Source: Chloroflexota bacterium (GTDB taxonomy: Bacteria; Chloroflexota; Anaerolineae; Caldilineales; Caldilineaceae). From it: 24,151 nucleotides of DNA. Each line of letters opens with the position of its first letter. Within the stretch, counting starts at the first letter, position 1. Below are positions 15,115 to 21,564 of this stretch, piece after piece. The notes below the pieces were generated by a model. That model searched no databases and was not told the DNA's origin. It saw only the letters and a program-made list of their open reading frames with translations. Position numbers and translations under genes: made by a program. Location: contig QEUW01000106.1 in NCBI GenBank assembly GCA_003577005.1, forward strand, positions 1 to 24,151, read 5' to 3'.

Positions 15115-16992
15115 AAAAGTGGTTCTCCCGCACATTTGGTGAGGAGGGTAAAGAGTTGACAGTAGGAGTAGGATCAAAGGTTGGAAAACGGAAGAAGGAG
15201 CATGCAACGAAACAATTCCGATGATCATCAATCTACTCCTGCCCTGGCTCACATGGCTCGATTTAGATGAAATTTGCGTCGATGAGCAGCAGATTGCGTT
15301 TATGTTGACCTCGAGACAACCTGCAGTTTGTCCGAACTGTGACCAACCATCGCAGAGGATGCACAGTCACTATCAGCGCCGGATCGCCGACTTGCCGTGT
15401 GCCGGCCTGCGCGTTGCACTGCAGGTGCAGGTACGGAAGTTCTTCTGCCAGAATGCCGCCTGTCGGCAAGTGGTGTTTAGCGAACGATTGGCGTCGCTGG
15501 CGGCGCCCTATGCTCGGCGTACGCAGCGGCTGTGCCAAGAGCAACAGCGGCTTGGCCTCGACTTGGGCGGTGAAGTGGGGGCGCGCACTGCCCAGCGACA
15601 GGGGATGCCGGTGAGTGCCGATACGCTGTTGCGGCTGGTGCGACAAGCAGTCCCGCCCGCACTAGCAACCCCGCGTGCCTTAGGCGTTGACGACTGGGCG
15701 CTCCGGAAAGGCACGACCTACGGCACCATTTTGGTTGACCTTGAGCGACACAAACCCATTGACTTGCTTCCCGACCGGACGGCAGCCACCCTGGAACGCT
15801 GGTTGCAAGAGCATCCCGGCGTTGAAATCATCAGCCGGGATCGAGCCAACGATTACGCTGAGGGGGCTAGCCGTGGCGCACCGAATACCATCCAGGTGGC
15901 GGATAGATTTCATTTGGTGCAGAATGTCCGGGAAGTGTTGCAACGTCTCCTGGAGAGACATCAAGCTGCCCTGCGCGCCGCCACTGCGGCAGCGCAGACT
16001 GAGCACATTGCCGCAGCGACATCCACTGCTGCGCCCGAACTGGTGGCTGACAACCCACCCACGCCAGCAGTCAACCAGGCAACCGACTCGACCTCGCTTG
16101 TGCGAGCCGGGCGGCCGGCAAAGCTGCCGAAGGCCGAGCAACAACGCCAACTCCATCGGGCGCAACGCCTAGCGCGTTATCAAAATGTACGAAAACTGAG
16201 TAGGGCGGGGATGAGCCAACGCGCCATTGCCCGTCACCTGGACATGAGTATCCATACCGTGCGCGCCTTTGTCAAGGCCGATCAGTTTCCCGAACGAGCT
16301 ACCCGCCGCCAGGTGACCAGCAAACTTGACCCTGTCCTCCCCTATCTCCGCCAACAGCTGGCAGAGGGTCAGGACAATGCCATGCAGCTGTGGCGCGACC
16401 TACGCGATCAACATGGCTATACCGGCTCGCGCCCGCTGGTCTCCCGCTGGGTCGCCCACCATCGCCAGTTGAACCCGAAGACCCCCTTCGCTGCCCCCAC
16501 ACCCAAACGACACGGCAAACCACCGGCCAGGCCAGGCGAAAAATCCATCCCTCCCAAGCCAATCTTGTCGGCTCGTCAAGCGGCTTGGCTGCTCGTGCGC
16601 CTGCCAGAAGAACTCGAAGCAGCGGACCGCCAGCGACTCCAGCGTCTCTGCCAACACGCTGCTGAGGTGCAGACAGCTTATGAGTTGGCGCAAGCGTTCA
16701 TCCAGATGGTTCGCCAACGCACCGTCGCCCTTTTCGATGACTGGCTCGCCTGCGTTGAGGCGTCGAACCTCCCCGAACTCCAAAGTTTTGCCGTCGGCTT
16801 ACGCCGAGATTATGCTGCTGTGCGCGCTGCCCTTTCTTTGCCCTATAGCAACGGGCAGACCGAGGGTCAGATCAATCGGCTCAAGTTCATTAAACGAAGC
16901 ATGTATGGGCGAGCCAAGTTCGACTTACTTCGCCAGCGTGTGCTTGCCGCCTAACCTATCCGGTTCACCAAATATGCGGGTGAACCACTTTT
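15115..16992 (+). mobile_element. ISL3-family insertion sequence with 28-bp terminal inverted repeats
   Basis: The left end AAAAGT-GGTTCTCCCGCACATTTGG (15115-15139) is mirrored at the right end (16968-16992) as AAAAGT-GGTTCACCCGCATATTTGG on the opposite strand; about 26 of 28 positions match. The right end is itself palindromic (GGTTCACC...GGTGAACC, 16963-16986). The element is 1.88 kb with one transposase. No 8-bp target duplication is visible next to the ends. The left flank is the tail of a methyltransferase-like gene and the right flank a truncated ATPase gene. Confidence 0.85.
15221..16954 (+). CDS. ISL3-family transposase
   Basis: An apparently intact 577-residue transposase. The N-terminal zinc-finger region reads AVCPNCDQPSQRMHSHYQRR, then VRKFFCQNAACRQVVFSERL. 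The DDE domain begins ALGVDDWALRKGTTYGTILV (first Asp), then EIISRDRANDYAEGA (second Asp) and IQVADRFHLVQNVREVLQRL. The final Glu lies in NGQTEGQINRLKFIKRSMYG. Between the second Asp and the Glu is a helix-turn-helix insert (GMSQRAIARHLDMSIHTVRA), typical of long ISL3 transposases. The gene is complete and may be active. The ATG at 15221 has AAGGAG about 20 nt upstream, an unusually long spacing, so the true start is slightly uncertain. Confidence 0.93.
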   Translation: MIINLLLPWLTWLDLDEICVDEQQIAFMLTSRQPAVCPNCDQPSQRMHSHYQRRIADLPCAGLRVALQVQVRKFFCQNAACRQVVFSERLASLAAPYARRTQRLCQEQQRLGLDLGGEVGARTAQRQGMPVSADTLLRLVRQAVPPALATPRALGVDDWALRKGTTYGTILVDLERHKPIDLLPDRTAATLERWLQEHPGVEIISRDRANDYAEGASRGAPNTIQVADRFHLVQNVREVLQRLLERHQAALRAATAAAQTEHIAAATSTAAPELVADNPPTPAVNQATDSTSLVRAGRPAKLPKAEQQRQLHRAQRLARYQNVRKLSRAGMSQRAIARHLDMSIHTVRAFVKADQFPERATRRQVTSKLDPVLPYLRQQLAEGQDNAMQLWRDLRDQHGYTGSRPLVSRWVAHHRQLNPKTPFAAPTPKRHGKPPARPGEKSIPPKPILSARQAAWLLVRLPEELEAADRQRLQRLCQHAAEVQTAYELAQAFIQMVRQRTVALFDDWLACVEASNLPELQSFAVGLRRDYAAVRAALSLPYSNGQTEGQINRLKFIKRSMYGRAKFDLLRQRVLAA

Positions 16993-16995
16993 ATC

Positions 16996-17715
16996 TTAGC
17001 ATTCATGCTGGTCCGAACTGGCGGGCTCACATAACATTGCCGCCGTAAGTGGCGCTAGTGTGGCGGCCAGAGAATCATCTCCAGCTCCGGCGTGTGGGTC
17101 GAGCACAACGAACTTGCAACCGTTCAGTGCGGCTTGACATAACAGAAAACGGGCCGTTGTACTTTTGCCTGTCCCTGATAGCCCACCTAGGGCTGTACTG
17201 TACAATTCCCGCCAGCTTCCCGTGATTTCCTGACCTGTCTCGAGGTCATACCCTAGCAGAAACTGACCGTCACCCAGTCTATTGCTGTTAAGCAACGGCA
17301 AAAAGGTGGGCATAGCGGTAATTACCTGTGGTTCTTGCAGTGGCTGTGCGCCCTCCATTTGATTGCGCACCTGGGCCGCATAGTGCGGACTGTAGGTAAT
17401 GCTTTGTGGAACCGGCTGTGGAGGTCTCAGTGAATCAAAACGCTCAGCCATGAGCGCCAGGATAGCCGCTGTACTCTGCTCCACAGCATCCCGGTGGATG
17501 GGCAGCAACCCGTTCACGTCGGGTCGGACCAGTGCCACATTGGCGCCCACCTGGTTGGCATTCGCTTCGACTATCCGAGCCTGTGCAAGCCGCTCGCGGG
17601 TGAACGCATAGGCTTGCACGCTCGCCACCCATAGCAGCTAGGTTGCGCCAGCTAGTGCGCCCCCTATCAACAAAAATCCACAGACCAGTTGCAGAAGCTC
17701 TACAAATTCGTTCAT
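16996..17715 (-). pseudogene. FtsK/HerA-like membrane-anchored ATPase, 3'-truncated, with in-frame TAG
   Basis: The natural start is the ATG at 17713-17715, with GAGGGA 7 nt upstream. It begins MNEFVELLQLVCGFLLIGGA, a transmembrane helix, meets a TAG at 17638-17640, and continues in the same frame as LLWVASVQAYAFTRERLAQA to a stop near 16996. The ATPase part shows Walker A GGLSGTGKSTTARFLL and Walker B KFVVLDPHAGAGDD. Such helix-plus-ATPase proteins are common in integrative and conjugative-type elements, where they move DNA. The C-terminus, soon after Walker B (MLCEPASSDQ), is lost next to the ISL3 right end. An intact version would be much longer. ATP binding is clear; the specific role is inferred. 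Confidence 0.7.
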
Positions 17716-17718
17716 AGG

Positions 17719-18006
17719 TCAATCCCTCACACACCAGGATTTCCAAAGACCCGGTCGGGACTGCTCATAGGCGCGTCGCTCACCTGCTGGGCATGGGTGA
17801 CGGTCACTGGCGGCCGTCACCCATGCCGGAACATCGCTGTCTATGAGCTGAGTGTGGCGGTCTAGCGGCGTCCCTAGCAGCCACAGTCCCAACAGCGCAC
17901 CCACAATCAACACTACGGCAATCCAGCCAGCGGCGCGAACCGTGGCCGTGGTGCGCTCATACGCTCCGCTTTCAGGTGTGGGAACTCCAGAGCTTTCGGT
18001 TGTCAT
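17719..18006 (-). CDS. small single-pass membrane protein of the element operon
   Basis: A 95-residue protein with one transmembrane helix (WIAVVLIVGALLGLWLLGT, about residues 28-46), a polar N-terminus (MTTESSGVPTPESGAYERTT) and a C-terminal domain holding two cysteines. A strong AGGAGG lies 8 nt upstream of the ATG. That ATG overlaps the stop of the previous gene (ATGA), and its own stop lies 3 nt before the start of the ATPase gene, so the genes are translationally linked. It is probably a partner of the membrane ATPase. I do not recognise a family. Confidence 0.7.
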   Translation of the reverse strand: MTTESSGVPTPESGAYERTTATVRAAGWIAVVLIVGALLGLWLLGTPLDRHTQLIDSDVPAWVTAASDRHPCPAGERRAYEQSRPGLWKSWCVRD

Positions 18007-18194
18007 TGCCCAAGCCTCCTTAGCAAAGCCTGTTCCAGTCTGACCATGAGCTTGCGCAGGTGTTCAATTCTTGCCATGTCGCGCTCTGCGAGGTCGTCTT
18101 CGTGGAGTTGTTCCTTCAGCGCACCGACCATGTAGTAGAGCTCTTTGCGCCTGAAACTGACGTTGACGTTTGGGTGCTGCTTCTTGGTAGCCAT
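18003..18194 (-). CDS. small helical protein of the element operon
   Basis: A 63-residue, highly charged, mostly helical protein (MATKKQHPNVNVSFRRKELY, then a coiled-coil-like stretch from LKEQLHEDDL to LEQALLRRL). AAGGGG lies 8 nt upstream of the ATG at 18192-18194; the TTG two codons earlier is less likely. Its TGA overlaps the next ATG. The N-terminal strand NVNVSF followed by helices could be a ribbon-helix-helix-like fold, but the match is weak. Its position suggests a regulatory or accessory role in the mobile-element operon. Confidence 0.65.
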   Translation of the reverse strand: MATKKQHPNVNVSFRRKELYYMVGALKEQLHEDDLAERDMARIEHLRKLMVRLEQALLRRLGQ

Positions 18195-18288
18195 GCTCAA
18201 AACCCCTTTTTAGCTATGCTGGTCAGCGTATAATCAAACTGTTCTGGCTCCCCCGGACAAGAACAGACAGTCCAGGGCTGTAATTTCA

Positions 18289-18621
18289 TCATGGCCGGCC
18301 TCCATTGACGGTTTCAACGTCCAAACACACCAGGCTTGCGTTTGACGTGTCGAAACTTCCGATAACACCGGGAGTTTCAGGCCCTCTTTTCAGGTTCCTG
18401 GCTCTACGTTCCCGTTCGGTGGCTGATAGCTGCCTCCGGCCCTGGCGCAATAGAACCTGGTCAGCCTGTAGTGTGTAGGCCTTACCACTGCCATTTGGCC
18501 GCCCTATCGCGATGCGGTCTAGCCGGCGTTGCCAGTAGGGGTCATCTGTCCAGACTTCCCAACGGCTGTGGTCCTCGCTGCTCTGCGTGATCGCGGTCTC
18601 TCGCTCTTTCGGCGGTCGCAT
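18289..18621 (-). CDS. hypothetical protein upstream of the element operon
   Basis: A 110-residue soluble protein starting MRPPKERETAITQSSEDHSR, with an aromatic patch (WEVWTDDPYWQRRLDRIAIG) and a basic middle (LSATERERRARNLKRGP). The ATG at 18619-18621 has AGGAG 9 nt upstream; the frame is open to 18675, but those upstream starts lack a ribosome site. A 94-bp gap separates it from the next gene. It contains no known motif that I can see. Shared orientation places it with the recombinase and ATPase operon. Confidence 0.55.
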   Translation of the reverse strand: MRPPKERETAITQSSEDHSRWEVWTDDPYWQRRLDRIAIGRPNGSGKAYTLQADQVLLRQGRRQLSATERERRARNLKRGPETPGVIGSFDTSNASLVCLDVETVNGGRP

Positions 18622-18666
18622 AGGTCTTTGCTCCTGTGTAGCAAACAAAAACAGCTGTAGAGATTG

Positions 18667-18737
18667 CCGCCTCACAGGTGTTTGGCGTGGCTGTGGTAGA
18701 ATCTCTTTCAGCCTGTACTCGCCACCTGTGTTGGCGG
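18667..18737. repeat. inverted repeat between recombinase gene and hypothetical gene
   Basis: CCGCCTCACAGGTG (18667-18680) is mirrored by CACCTGTGTTGGCGG (18723-18737), with one base inserted and one mismatch. The spacer is about 42 bp. It lies upstream of the minus-strand hypothetical gene and 57 bp after the recombinase stop. It may be a regulatory or recombination site. Confidence 0.4.
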
Positions 18738-18793
18738 TTATGGGTTAGACAGCGGTCACTGCTCACCACAGTGGCCGTTGTCGTTACCCGAAT

Positions 18794-19663
18794 TCAAATT
18801 CTCCAATTGTCCGCTGGGCTGTGCCTCGCGCTTTCGTCAATGTCTCTTTCTGCAATCCTCGCATAGCGCATCACCATTTCTAGCGACTCATGTCCCAAAA
18901 GCTCTTTGAGCACCAACAGGTTTCCGCCATTGCGTAAAAACTCGATTGCAAAGGTGTGACGGAACCTGTGCGGATGAACGTTGCTTACTCTGGCGTTACG
19001 CCCGGTGGTGTCAAGCATGTGGCGTAGGTTGTGTCTATCTATCGCCCTACCACTCTTAGTGGCAAACAGCGGGTCAGTCAGTTTTGTCTTTCCCCTGTCG
19101 GACAGATAGCGCCATAGTGCTTTTCTTGCTCTATCGCCCAGCGTCACGTATCGCTCTTTGTCCCCTTTGCCGTGGCGGATGTGCAACCGGCCCCGCTGGG
19201 CGTCGTAGTCTCTCGTAGTCAGGTCGCATAGTTCTTGCGCCCTAATCCCTGTGTCAGTCAATACCAGGATAATGGCCTTGTCCCTGCTCGCTGTGGGTCG
19301 CCTGCTCTCTGTGCGCTTCCCTGCCGGCGTTGTCCATCCTTTTGTGTATTCGACTGCCTTTATCAGCGTCCTGACTTCATCTCTGGTGAACGGGTCAGGT
19401 ATCTTGTCTGCGTACTTTGGGCGCTCTACCTTGCCCCGGATGACGTGAGCTATGTTCAGTTCTATCTCTACCCACGTCCAGAAACTTGACAACGCAATCC
19501 AGGCATTTGACAATGTCCGCTTGCTCAAGTCATACTCACCGGCTAAATGGTCAAGAAAGCGCCTTATGTCGGCAGTCGTAATGCTTTCTATCTCTACATC
19601 GCCTAAGTAGGCTAGCAAGCGCCGGAAGGTAACCCCGTAGTCCCTGACGGTGTGCGGACTCAC
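18794..19663 (-). CDS. tyrosine recombinase (XerC/XerD-like integrase) next to tRNA-Val attachment site
   Basis: A 289-residue integrase. The core-binding domain is VSPHTVRDYGVTFRRLLAYL (the GTG is read as Met). The catalytic domain shows LTDTGIRAQELCDLTTRDYD (Arg I), RHGKGDKERYVTL (Lys), VHPHRFRHTFAIEFLRNGGN (His-x-x-Arg), KELLGHESLEMVMRYARI (His III and the nucleophile Tyr). The usable start is unclear. The GTG at 19663 has no ribosome site, and the frame stays open for about 23 more codons upstream (LSVALDGYWLSKRLD), which look like recombinase sequence but contain no ATG. The 5' end may have been altered by recombination or need a rare start. The tRNA fragment at 19802-19882 is its likely target. 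Confidence 0.88.
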   Translation of the reverse strand: MSPHTVRDYGVTFRRLLAYLGDVEIESITTADIRRFLDHLAGEYDLSKRTLSNAWIALSSFWTWVEIELNIAHVIRGKVERPKYADKIPDPFTRDEVRTLIKAVEYTKGWTTPAGKRTESRRPTASRDKAIILVLTDTGIRAQELCDLTTRDYDAQRGRLHIRHGKGDKERYVTLGDRARKALWRYLSDRGKTKLTDPLFATKSGRAIDRHNLRHMLDTTGRNARVSNVHPHRFRHTFAIEFLRNGGNLLVLKELLGHESLEMVMRYARIAERDIDESARHSPADNWRI

Positions 19664-19753
19664 GTCCAGCCGCTTAGATAGCCAATAGCCATCTAGGGCA
19701 ACGGAAAGCTTTATAGACTGTGTGGTTTACAGTGGGTGGAATGCGAAGGAAAC

Positions 19754-19793
19754 AAAAAGAGCCGCACCCCCGAATTTCAGGAGTACGGCTCTT
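19754..19793 (-). terminator. intrinsic terminator after the tRNA-Val fragment
   Basis: On the minus strand AAGAGCCGUACUCC pairs with GGGGUGCGGCUCUU, a stem of about 16 bp with a few G-U pairs and a short loop, followed directly by UUUUU. It lies 8 nt after the acceptor end of the tRNA fragment, so it was probably the native tRNA-Val terminator. Confidence 0.75.
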
Positions 19794-19801
19794 GAGGAAA
19801 G

Positions 19802-19882
19802 TGGGCGATACTGGACTTGAACCAGTGACCTCACGGATGTGAAGCGATACTGGACTTGAACCAGTGACCTCACGGATGTGAA
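19802..19882 (-). repeat. tandem 39-bp duplication of the 3' half of tRNA-Val(CAC), attachment-site scar
   Basis: Exact 39-bp copies lie at 19805-19843 and 19844-19882. Read on the minus strand they give TTCACAT (anticodon loop, anticodon CAC), CCGTG (3' anticodon stem), AGGTC (variable loop), ACTGG-TTCAAGT-CCAGT (T-arm) and ATCGC. The copy at lower coordinates runs on into ATCGCCC-A, a full acceptor strand with its discriminator base. No D-arm or 5' acceptor strand exists upstream, so neither copy is a working tRNA. Tyrosine recombinases commonly use tRNA 3' halves as attachment sites, and one is encoded about 140 bp away. Confidence 0.75.
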
Positions 19883-19995
19883 ACTTGCGGCTGCCGCTCC
19901 GGGTTTTGACCCCTCACCACTCGTGTACGGGCCGCGCACCGTGCGGTGTTCGGTTTTGCCATCCGTGCGGCTTTCGCCACCTCGCCCTCGCCATC

Positions 19996-20039
19996 TGCCG
20001 ACTGATAATATATCGACCAGCCACGATTATCATTCGGCA
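19996..20039. repeat. imperfect palindrome, left member of a pair around the toxin-antitoxin genes
   Basis: TGCCGACTGATAAT (19996-20009) and ATTATCATTCGGCA (20026-20039) are inverted repeats with one mismatch and a 16-bp spacer. The right arm, extended to ATTATCATTCGGCAAT (20026-20041), recurs exactly at 20776-20791 on the other side of the toxin-antitoxin pair. The rest of 19883-20126 shows no supported gene. Confidence 0.6.
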
Positions 20040-20126
20040 ATCACGGTTCGCCCTGTCATGCTGACCGTGCGGTTTCCGAGGTTCACCCCCACTCCTGTGG
20101 GGAGTACTTCAACTCCTGGTAAACCG

Positions 20127-20168
20127 TTGACCAACCATTGGCTATGTAGTACAATGCAATACAATGTC
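20127..20168 (+). promoter_or_regulatory. toxin-antitoxin promoter with 18-bp operator-like sequence
   Basis: TTGACC (20127-20132), a 17-bp spacer and TACAAT (20150-20155) form a good sigma-70-type promoter. Overlapping the -10 box and start region, 20151-20168 holds ACAATGCAATACAATGTC, with two ACAATG words 10 bp apart. The same 18 bp occur in reverse orientation at 23232-23249 in another promoter. Confidence 0.6.
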
Positions 20169-20187
20169 ACAGAGAAAGGACATAGCC

Positions 20188-20451
20188 ATGACTCAAACAC
20201 TTGAAGTACCAACAACGACCACCGCGGCGCCGGCGTCAGACCCTCAGCTCATCGTCATGGAGGGTGGCAAGCCCCGTTACGCTCTAATCGAATATGAACT
20301 GTACCTGGCCCTGCAAGAAGCTATAGAGGAGTGGTATGCAGGCCAACGTGCCGCAGCCGCCTACGAAGAATGGCTCCAGGATCCCTCTACTGCTCGCCCG
20401 TGGGAGGAGGTGAAAGCCGAGATGATCGCCGAGGGCCTGATCGATGCCTGA
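20188..20451 (+). CDS. Phd/YefM-like antitoxin
   Basis: An antitoxin of about 87 residues. After a Thr/Ala-rich N-terminus, PQLIVMEGGKPRYALIEYEL resembles the Phd/YefM-type segment (xGKPxYavI...y), followed by an acidic helical C-terminus (WYAGQRAAAAYEEWLQDPST, then WEEVKAEMIAEGLID) that would wrap the toxin. The ATG at 20188 has AAAGGA 8 nt upstream. An ATG at 20164 is also in frame and sits 8 nt after the -10 box, so a leaderless longer form is possible. Its last codons overlap the toxin start by 8 nt. The antitoxin role rests on pairing with a RelE/ParE-type gene; the fold assignment is moderate. Confidence 0.75.
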   Translation: MTQTLEVPTTTTAAPASDPQLIVMEGGKPRYALIEYELYLALQEAIEEWYAGQRAAAAYEEWLQDPSTARPWEEVKAEMIAEGLIDA

Positions 20452-20719
20452 GCGCCCCCGCTGGTCGGTTATCATCAAGCGCCAGGCAGGCCGTACACTC
20501 CGCCGACTGCCCAAGGACCTGGCCACACGCCTCACCGCAGCGATTGATGCTCTCGCTGAAAATCCACGCCCGGCAGGTTGCATTAAGCTGACTGGCTTTG
20601 ATAATTTCTGGCGCATTCGCGTTGGCGGCTGGCGCATCGTCTACGCCATCCACGATGACGAGCTGATCGTCTTGGTCATCGAAATTGAACCCCGCGGGGG
20701 CGCCTACCGTAACCTCTAG
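20444..20719 (+). CDS. RelE/ParE-superfamily toxin
   Basis: A 91-residue protein with the typical RelE/ParE layout: WSVIIKRQAGRTLRRLPKDL (beta strand then helix), AIDALAENPRPAGCIKLTGF (helix and strand), FWRIRVGGWRIVYAIHDDEL (the W-RIRVG-WRIVY signature strands) and LIVLVIEIEPRGGAYRNL. RelE members cut mRNA in the ribosome; ParE members poison gyrase. Sequence reading cannot decide between them. The start overlaps the antitoxin stop (ATGCCTGA), so translation is coupled. The gene is complete. An inverted-repeat hairpin follows at 20757. Confidence 0.88.
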   Translation: MPERPRWSVIIKRQAGRTLRRLPKDLATRLTAAIDALAENPRPAGCIKLTGFDNFWRIRVGGWRIVYAIHDDELIVLVIEIEPRGGAYRNL

Positions 20720-20756
20720 TTTCAATCCCTCGCCTGGGTTGAGCACCCGGGTAAAC

Positions 20757-20791
20757 TGCCGAATGATAACTATTTATTATCATTCGGCAAT
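20757..20791. repeat. 13-bp perfect palindrome, right member of the pair around the toxin-antitoxin genes
   Basis: TGCCGAATGATAA (20757-20769) and TTATCATTCGGCA (20777-20789) form a perfect 13-bp stem with a 7-nt loop. The right arm is the exact 16-bp copy of 20026-20041, 750 bp away. It lacks an adjacent T-run, so it is not a standard terminator, although it follows the toxin gene by 38 bp. Confidence 0.65.
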
Positions 20792-20907
20792 TTGTCATTT
20801 TGGCCCGTGAAACACGTTCTGCAAATAAAGGGTGTATAACTCCACGCTGTGTTTTGAGTTGGAATCACGGATGTCTTTTTGATCTTCGCTCACATGTTCT
20901 AAAGTGG

Positions 20908-20936
20908 TTGACGAACGCCTAATGTTGCGGTAAGAT
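20908..20936 (+). promoter_or_regulatory. promoter of the CopG-type antitoxin gene, leaderless start
   Basis: TTGACG (20908-20913), a 17-bp spacer and TAAGAT (20931-20936) form a good promoter. The ATG at 20943 follows the -10 box by 6 nt, and there is no ribosome site. Confidence 0.6.
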
Positions 20937-20942
20937 GAACCC

Positions 20943-21221
20943 ATGCGACATGTATCAACAACGAGCCGAATTCCCGTTTTTAGCTCCCGCGAGGAAGAGG
21001 CAGCCTTTTGGGATACGCATGATATTAGCGAATTCTTAGATGAGCTGCGCCTGGTGGAGGTGAAGTTCACCTTTGCCAGCAACAGCCCGGCAACCTCTCA
21101 GCCCCAGATGCCTGAAAAGCCATCGACACGGGTTCGTCCTCATCCAGGCGAAGATCACGCCAGCCAGGGGAAAGCCTCGTTTCATGATTACTCCTCACCA
21201 ATCCCTTATCCCGAACTGTAG
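20943..21221 (+). CDS. CopG-type (BrnA-like) antitoxin without adjacent toxin
   Basis: A 92-residue protein. The segment RIPVFSSREEEAAFWDTHDI followed by SEFLDELRLVEVKF matches the CopG-antitoxin pattern (IPxFxSxEEExxFWxTHDxxxYLDE...). In related antitoxins, a DNA-binding ribbon-helix-helix follows; here the C-terminal 50 residues are instead Pro/Ser-rich and look disordered, so the DNA-binding half may be missing. The start sits 6 nt after a -10 box without a ribosome site. No toxin gene is adjacent: upstream is a palindrome, and downstream a convergent DUF4236-like gene. It is best described as an orphan or partial antitoxin. Confidence 0.65.
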   Translation: MRHVSTTSRIPVFSSREEEAAFWDTHDISEFLDELRLVEVKFTFASNSPATSQPQMPEKPSTRVRPHPGEDHASQGKASFHDYSSPIPYPEL

Positions 21222-21547
21222 GCTATGATCGCAAAGAGCGCGCAGATGCCCACGAGCCAGAAGAGCATGGTCCGTACACAGCCACCGCCGCGTGAGGATG
21301 TACCTCGTTGCACGGATGCACTTCGCCCTGAGGATGAACGCCAGCCTCGGAAAAGACCGCGAGCTGTAAAGCCGCGGCGCGTGTTGTAGCTCCCAACAGG
21401 GCTGCCGATTGTGCCGCTTACCCCTTTACGCGATAGATTGATACCTCCACCCTTGCCACCAATCCGTATACCACCGCCTGATATGCTGAGCTTACCTTTC
21501 TTTGTTATACGTAACTTGGGCTTACGAAACGAGAAAAGTTTAGGCAT
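21206..21547 (-). CDS. DUF4236-like protein with C-terminal membrane helix
   Basis: A 113-residue protein. The N-terminal 60 residues, MPKLFSFRKPKLRITKKGKL followed by GGGIRIGGKGGGINLSRKG and VSGTIGSPVGSYNTRRG, resemble the Gly-rich DUF4236 domain of phage and bacterial small proteins. A basic Ser/Gly linker follows, then one hydrophobic helix (MLFWLVGICALFAIIAY). The ATG at 21545-21547 has AAGGAG upstream; the frame is open to 21577 without signals. It overlaps the tail end of the convergent CopG-type gene by 16 bp. The function is unknown; the location is probably membrane. Confidence 0.65.
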   Translation of the reverse strand: MPKLFSFRKPKLRITKKGKLSISGGGIRIGGKGGGINLSRKGVSGTIGSPVGSYNTRRGFTARGLFRGWRSSSGRSASVQRGTSSRGGGCVRTMLFWLVGICALFAIIAYSSG

Positions 21548-21564
21548 AAGAATCTCCTTTACAA

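Noticed and set aside
10051..17640. Genome-wide recoding of TAG
   Set aside because: TAG ends intact genes such as malate synthase, the amidohydrolase and the XRE gene, so it is read as stop.
19802..19882. Complete tRNA-Val gene
   Set aside because: Only the 3' half from the anticodon loop is present; no D-arm or 5' acceptor strand on the upstream side.
19878..20204. 108-codon frame across the tRNA fragment and toxin-antitoxin promoter
   Set aside because: Pro/Ser/Arg-rich, runs through the promoter and palindrome; not a gene.
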